Source: Actinomycetes bacterium (GTDB taxonomy: Bacteria > Actinomycetota > Actinomycetes > Actinomycetales > Cellulomonadaceae). Taken from it: a stretch of 9,712 bases of DNA. The DNA lies in contig JAEYNO010000454.1 of assembly GCA_023412515.1 (NCBI GenBank), positions 1 to 9,712 of the forward strand. The letters are read 5' to 3'. The notes under the pieces were generated by a model, which made no database searches, had not been told where the DNA came from, and saw only the letters and a program-made list of their open reading frames with translations. Below are positions 7,202 to 9,712 of the stretch, piece by piece (the first letter of the stretch is position 1; each line of letters starts with the position of its first letter). The position numbers and the translations under genes are program-made.

Positions 7202-8542
7202 ATGGGGGGACACGCGCCCGGCAGCACCGGGCCGGAGCGCTGGCGCAACTGGGCGCGCACCGAGAGCGCCGTGCCGCGGCGGGTCGCCCGGCCGCGCGAC
7301 CTGGACGAGCTGGTCGCCGAGGTCGTAGCCGCCACCGCGTCGGGCGAGCGGCTGCGCGCCGTGGGCGCCGGGCACTCGTTCTCGGGCGCCGCCGTGACCG
7401 ACGGCGTCCACGTGCACCTCGACGCGCTGTCCCGGTTCGAGCGCGTCGCGCCGCGGCCGGACGGCACCAGCCACGTGACCGTGGGCGCCGGCATGCGCCT
7501 GCACGCCCTCAACCGCGGGCTCGCCGCCCGCGGCCTGGCGATGCGCAACCTCGGCGACATCGACCGCCAGTCGGTCGCGGGCGCGATCAGCACCGGTACG
7601 CACGGCACGGGCGCGCGCCTCGGCGGGCTCCCGACGCAGGTCGTCGGGCTGCGCGTGGTGACGGCCGCGGGCGACGTGGTCGAGGCGTCGCGCACGCACG
7701 AGGCCGAGCTGTTCGAGCTCGCGCGGCTCGGGCTCGGCACGGCGGGGGTGCTCGCGGCCGTGACGCTCGAGGTCGTGCCGGCGTACCGGCTGCTGGCGCG
7801 CGAGGAGGCCATGCCGCTGCCCGCGGTGCTCGAGGGGCTCGACGACCTGGTCGACGGGCACGACCACTTCGAGTTCTTCTGGTTCCCGCACACGGCGACG
7901 ACGCTCACCAAGCGCAACGACGTCACGGACGACGTCGACCGCCCGCTGCCGACGTGGCGCCACGTGCTCGACGACGAGCTGCTCGCGAACGTGGCGTTCG
8001 GCGCGGCGCAGGAGGTCGCGACCCGCAGCCGGCGCCTGACGCCGGCGCTCAACCGGTTCCAGACCGCCGGGCTGCCGCCGCGCACGTACACCGCGGCGTC
8101 GCACGAGGTGCTCGTGTCGCGGCGGCGCGTCCGGTTCCGGGAGGCCGAGTACGCCGTGCCCCGCGAGTCCGTGAGGGACGTCGTGCGCGAGCTCGCGGCG
8201 TGGTTCCGCGCGACCGGGGCGCACGTGCCCTTCCCGCTCGAGGTCCGGTTCGCGGCCGCGGACGACGTGTGGCTGTCGACGGCGCACGGCCGCGAGACGG
8301 CCTACGTCGCGGTCCAGCAGTACCACCGGCTGCCGCACGGCCGGTACTTCGACGCCGCCGAGCGGATCGTCGCGGCCGTCGGCGGGCGCCCGCACTGGGG
8401 CAAGATGCACGGGCTCGACCACGGGACGCTCGCGCGGCTGTACCCGCGGCTCGCGGACGCGAACCGGGTGCGTGCGCGCGTCGACCCGACGGGGACGTTC
8501 CGCAACGCGTACGTCGACCGCGTGCTCGGCCCCGCGCACTGA
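7202..8542 (+). CDS. FAD-linked oxidoreductase, D-arabinono-1,4-lactone/L-gulonolactone oxidase family
   Basis: The 446-residue protein has a PCMH/VAO-type FAD-binding domain (about 12-190). It contains VGAGHSFSG, in which H58 is the expected covalent FAD attachment site, and a loop SVAGAISTGTHGTG that holds the flavin pyrophosphate. The C-terminal half (about 190-446) matches the arabinono-lactone oxidase domain, with HWGK (398-401) and the final PTGTFRNAY motif. Family members oxidise aldono-lactones or alditols using O2 or another acceptor; the substrate is not fixed by sequence. The frame is open much further upstream, with an in-frame ATG at 7139, but that start would place the operator and promoter inside the gene. 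The ATG at 7202 begins just before the conserved W-x-N-W region, so it is preferred. No signal peptide is seen, so it is probably cytoplasmic. It is divergent from and likely repressed by the TetR gene. Confidence 0.88.
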   Translation: MGGHAPGSTGPERWRNWARTESAVPRRVARPRDLDELVAEVVAATASGERLRAVGAGHSFSGAAVTDGVHVHLDALSRFERVAPRPDGTSHVTVGAGMRLHALNRGLAARGLAMRNLGDIDRQSVAGAISTGTHGTGARLGGLPTQVVGLRVVTAAGDVVEASRTHEAELFELARLGLGTAGVLAAVTLEVVPAYRLLAREEAMPLPAVLEGLDDLVDGHDHFEFFWFPHTATTLTKRNDVTDDVDRPLPTWRHVLDDELLANVAFGAAQEVATRSRRLTPALNRFQTAGLPPRTYTAASHEVLVSRRRVRFREAEYAVPRESVRDVVRELAAWFRATGAHVPFPLEVRFAAADDVWLSTAHGRETAYVAVQQYHRLPHGRYFDAAERIVAAVGGRPHWGKMHGLDHGTLARLYPRLADANRVRARVDPTGTFRNAYVDRVLGPAH

Positions 8543-8548
8543 CCGACG

Positions 8549-8562
8549 CACCCCTCGGGGTG
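8549..8562. terminator. Small hairpin between convergent genes
   Basis: CACCC-CTCG-GGGTG sits exactly between the oxidase stop (8540-8542) and the opposing stop (8565-8567). The 5-bp stem with a tetraloop is symmetrical and could serve both strands, but it is short and has no T-run. Confidence 0.3.
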
Positions 8563-8564
8563 GA

Positions 8565-8837
8565 TCAGCCTCCGACGCGGGGCAGGGCACCGGTGACGGG
8601 CGGCCACACCGGCGGCAGGTCCGCCGGCGGCTCGAGCGCGACCGCGGGGCGTGCGAGCTCGTCGACCTGCTGGAGCCCGGCGAACGTGGCGCGGAGGGTC
8701 TCGAGCGAGACCCGGTCGCGCTGCCGCACGGGCAGCCCGGGGACGCGCTGGGGCAGACCCCGCGGACCGAGGGCCGGCACGGTGCTGCCGGGTGCGGGCG
8801 CGGCGGTGCGCCCGTCGTCCGTCGATGGCACTGTCAC
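8565..8837 (-). CDS. Hypothetical 90-residue protein
   Basis: I do not recognise this gene with certainty. It reads as coding because nearly all its codons end in G or C on this strand and it fills the gap between two genes neatly. The product has a proline/alanine-rich N-terminus (1-25), a segment GLPQRVPGLPVRQRDRVS (27-44), a predicted short helix LETLRATFAGLQQVDELA, and a proline-rich end; there is no membrane segment or signal peptide. The GLP-x-RV-P stretch followed by a short helix loosely recalls the C-terminal tails of some large actinobacterial sensor kinases, so it could be a remnant or a stand-alone relative of such a tail. The start is a GTG at 8837 with no Shine-Dalgarno; TACGGT lies 8 bases upstream, so a leaderless mRNA is possible. 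Confidence 0.55.
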   Translation of the reverse strand: MTVPSTDDGRTAAPAPGSTVPALGPRGLPQRVPGLPVRQRDRVSLETLRATFAGLQQVDELARPAVALEPPADLPPVWPPVTGALPRVGG

Positions 8838-8967
8838 GGCGTGGGACCGTACCGGTGATTCGCCCCTTTCGCGACGAGTCCCGCGGCCGCCGCCGCACCA
8901 CGGGCGGGGTCCGCACGCCGAGGTTCACCCGCGCGGGTGGAAGCGTGTCCACATCCTGACACCGAGG
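8838..8967. other. 130-base intergenic region between two minus-strand genes
   Basis: No gene is supported here; plus-strand reading frames across it have arginine/proline-rich, non-protein-like translations. It holds a candidate -10 (TACGGT, 8851-8846 on the minus strand), a short less GC-rich patch near 8857-8870, the 14-bp palindrome at 8926-8939 and the LysR terminator. Confidence 0.5.
8926..8939. promoter_or_regulatory. Perfect 14-bp palindrome
   Basis: CACCCGCGCGGGTG is perfectly self-complementary. It lies 9 bases from the LysR terminator hairpin and about 90 bases upstream of the 90-residue protein's start. It may be an operator for that gene or the stem of a second terminator (5-bp stem, GCGC loop). 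Confidence 0.35.
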
Positions 8968-8978
8968 TCAGGACGTGG
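8949..8978 (-). terminator. Terminator hairpin at the end of the LysR gene
   Basis: Read on the minus strand, 8978-8967 pairs with 8960-8949 over 12 bp around a 6-base loop. One pair is G-U, which exists only in the minus-strand RNA; the plus strand would have an A-C mismatch. This strand bias supports a terminator for the LysR transcript. The TGA stop is inside the 5' arm. Confidence 0.6.
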
Positions 8979-9712
8979 ACGCCACGACCTCCGCGGCGAG
9001 CGCCCGCAGCTCGGCGAGCACGCGCTGCACCGCGACCCGGCGGGCGCGGTCCGGGCGCAGCAGCACCTCGACCAGGCGCCCCGCGCGCACGTCGCGCAGC
9101 GGCAGCAGCCGCAGACCGGACCCCGGCCCCGCGCGCGTCGTGAAGCGGGGCAGCAGGCTCACGCCGCGCCCCGCGGCGACGAGCGCCTCGACGACGTGGA
9201 AGTCGTTGATGCGGTGCACGACCCGCGGCTCGACGCCCGTGCGGACCGTGAGCTCGTCGAGGACGCGAGCGACGGGGAACCCCGCGCGCACGGCGATCCA
9301 GGGCAGGCCAACCAGGTCCGCGGGCGCGACGGACCCGCCGGCCGCGAGCGGGTGGTCGCACGGCACGGCCACGTCGAGCGGCTCGCGCAGGAGCGGCTCG
9401 ACCACGACGTCGGGGCCCCACCCCGCCCCTCCGTCCGGGCGGTGCGCCACGACGAGGTCGAAGCGGTCGGTGAGCGTGACGAACCTGTCCTGCGCGACGT
9501 CCTCGTCCGCGCACTCGACCGTGAGGCCGTCGAGGGCCGCCACGCGGCCCAGCAGGCCGGGAAGCAGCAGCTGCGCACCGCTCGAGAACGCGCTCACCGT
9601 GACGGTCCCGCCGGGGCTCGCGACGAACGCGTCGCACGCCGCGCGGGCGCGCTCGAGGGCGACCGCGACGTCGAGCGCGGCGTCCGCGAGCGCGTGGCCC
9701 GCCGGCGTGAGG
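8968..9712 (-). CDS. LysR-family transcriptional regulator, N-terminus outside the window
   Basis: This is the C-terminal 247 or so residues of a LysR-type regulator; the frame runs off the window edge at 9712. The first visible residues, LTPAGHALADAALDVAVALE, are the typical end of the DNA-binding region and linker helix. They are followed by the two-lobed effector-binding domain: GGTVTVSAFSSGAQLLLPGL, then DLVVAHRP, the second-lobe segment VEPLLREPLDVAVPCDHPLA, and VVEALVAAGRGVSLLPRF near the end, all common LysR positions. The winged helix-turn-helix itself is not in the window. The ATG-like codon at 9597 is internal (GTG coding for valine) and is not the start. The gene ends in a strand-specific hairpin. 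Its target genes and effector cannot be seen; LysR targets are often divergent and would lie beyond 9712. Confidence 0.9.
   Translation of the reverse strand, partial: LTPAGHALADAALDVAVALERARAACDAFVASPGGTVTVSAFSSGAQLLLPGLLGRVAALDGLTVECADEDVAQDRFVTLTDRFDLVVAHRPDGGAGWGPDVVVEPLLREPLDVAVPCDHPLAAGGSVAPADLVGLPWIAVRAGFPVARVLDELTVRTGVEPRVVHRINDFHVVEALVAAGRGVSLLPRFTTRAGPGSGLRLLPLRDVRAGRLVEVLLRPDRARRVAVQRVLAELRALAAEVVASTS

Noticed and set aside
6355..8091. A 578-residue frame placing a long N-terminal extension on the TetR protein
   Set aside because: The extension is a low-complexity shadow of the FAD oxidase. The GAGGAGG before the ATG at 7056 and the normal TetR N-terminus fix the start.
7145..8590. 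481-residue minus-strand frame opposite the FAD oxidase
   Set aside because: Repetitive R/V/E/H composition with no domain; the plus strand carries the covalent-FAD and lactone oxidase motifs.
8651..8959. Plus-strand frame opposite the 90-residue protein
   Set aside because: Almost only arginine, alanine and glycine, no start signal; the minus-strand frame has the better third-position GC bias.

Overview
The window is very GC-rich, and almost every codon of the long ORFs ends in G or C. It also shows short gene spacing, apparently leaderless starts and actinobacterial families (an MsiK/UgpC-type sugar ATPase, DUF4032, a cysS-rlmB pair). This points to a high-GC actinobacterium, plausibly Cellulomonas or a relative. 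The genus is a guess from style. There is no sign of phage, insertion sequence, CRISPR, tRNA or rRNA.

Layout. (1) 47-1171 (+): a sugar-importer ATPase with no permease or binding-protein gene in view, closed by a strong 15-bp hairpin. (2) 1288-2592 (+): a DUF4032 protein with a recognisable kinase-like active site. (3) 2614-5054 (-): cysS then rlmB, joined by a one-base TGATG overlap. (4) 5111-7056 (-): a TetR regulator and a fold-type III PLP enzyme (amino acid deaminase/aldolase family), joined by an ATGA overlap. (5) 7202-8542 (+): an FAD-linked aldonolactone oxidase family enzyme, divergent from the TetR gene. (6) 8565-8837 (-): a 90-residue protein of unknown function. (7) 8968 to the window edge (-): the C-terminal part of a LysR regulator.

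The most interesting part is 5111-8542. The 145-bp gap between the TetR gene and the oxidase gene is visibly less GC-rich than its surroundings. It carries a perfect 7-bp inverted repeat with an 11-bp spacer. Each arm contains TTGACT, one reading toward each gene, so one TetR dimer could cover the -35 element of both promoters. This suggests a self-regulated module in which an unidentified small-molecule signal controls a PLP enzyme and an FAD oxidase together. The PLP enzyme also seems to lack the second zinc ligand of classical D-threonine aldolases and D-serine dehydratases, so its chemistry is open.

The remaining genes look like housekeeping (cysS, rlmB), central sugar uptake (the ATPase) or local regulation (LysR). 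Several starts (cysS, the oxidase, the 90-residue protein) have no Shine-Dalgarno sequence but a -10-like hexamer 6-8 bases upstream, as expected for leaderless mRNAs. All functions come from reading motifs by eye; no database search was run.
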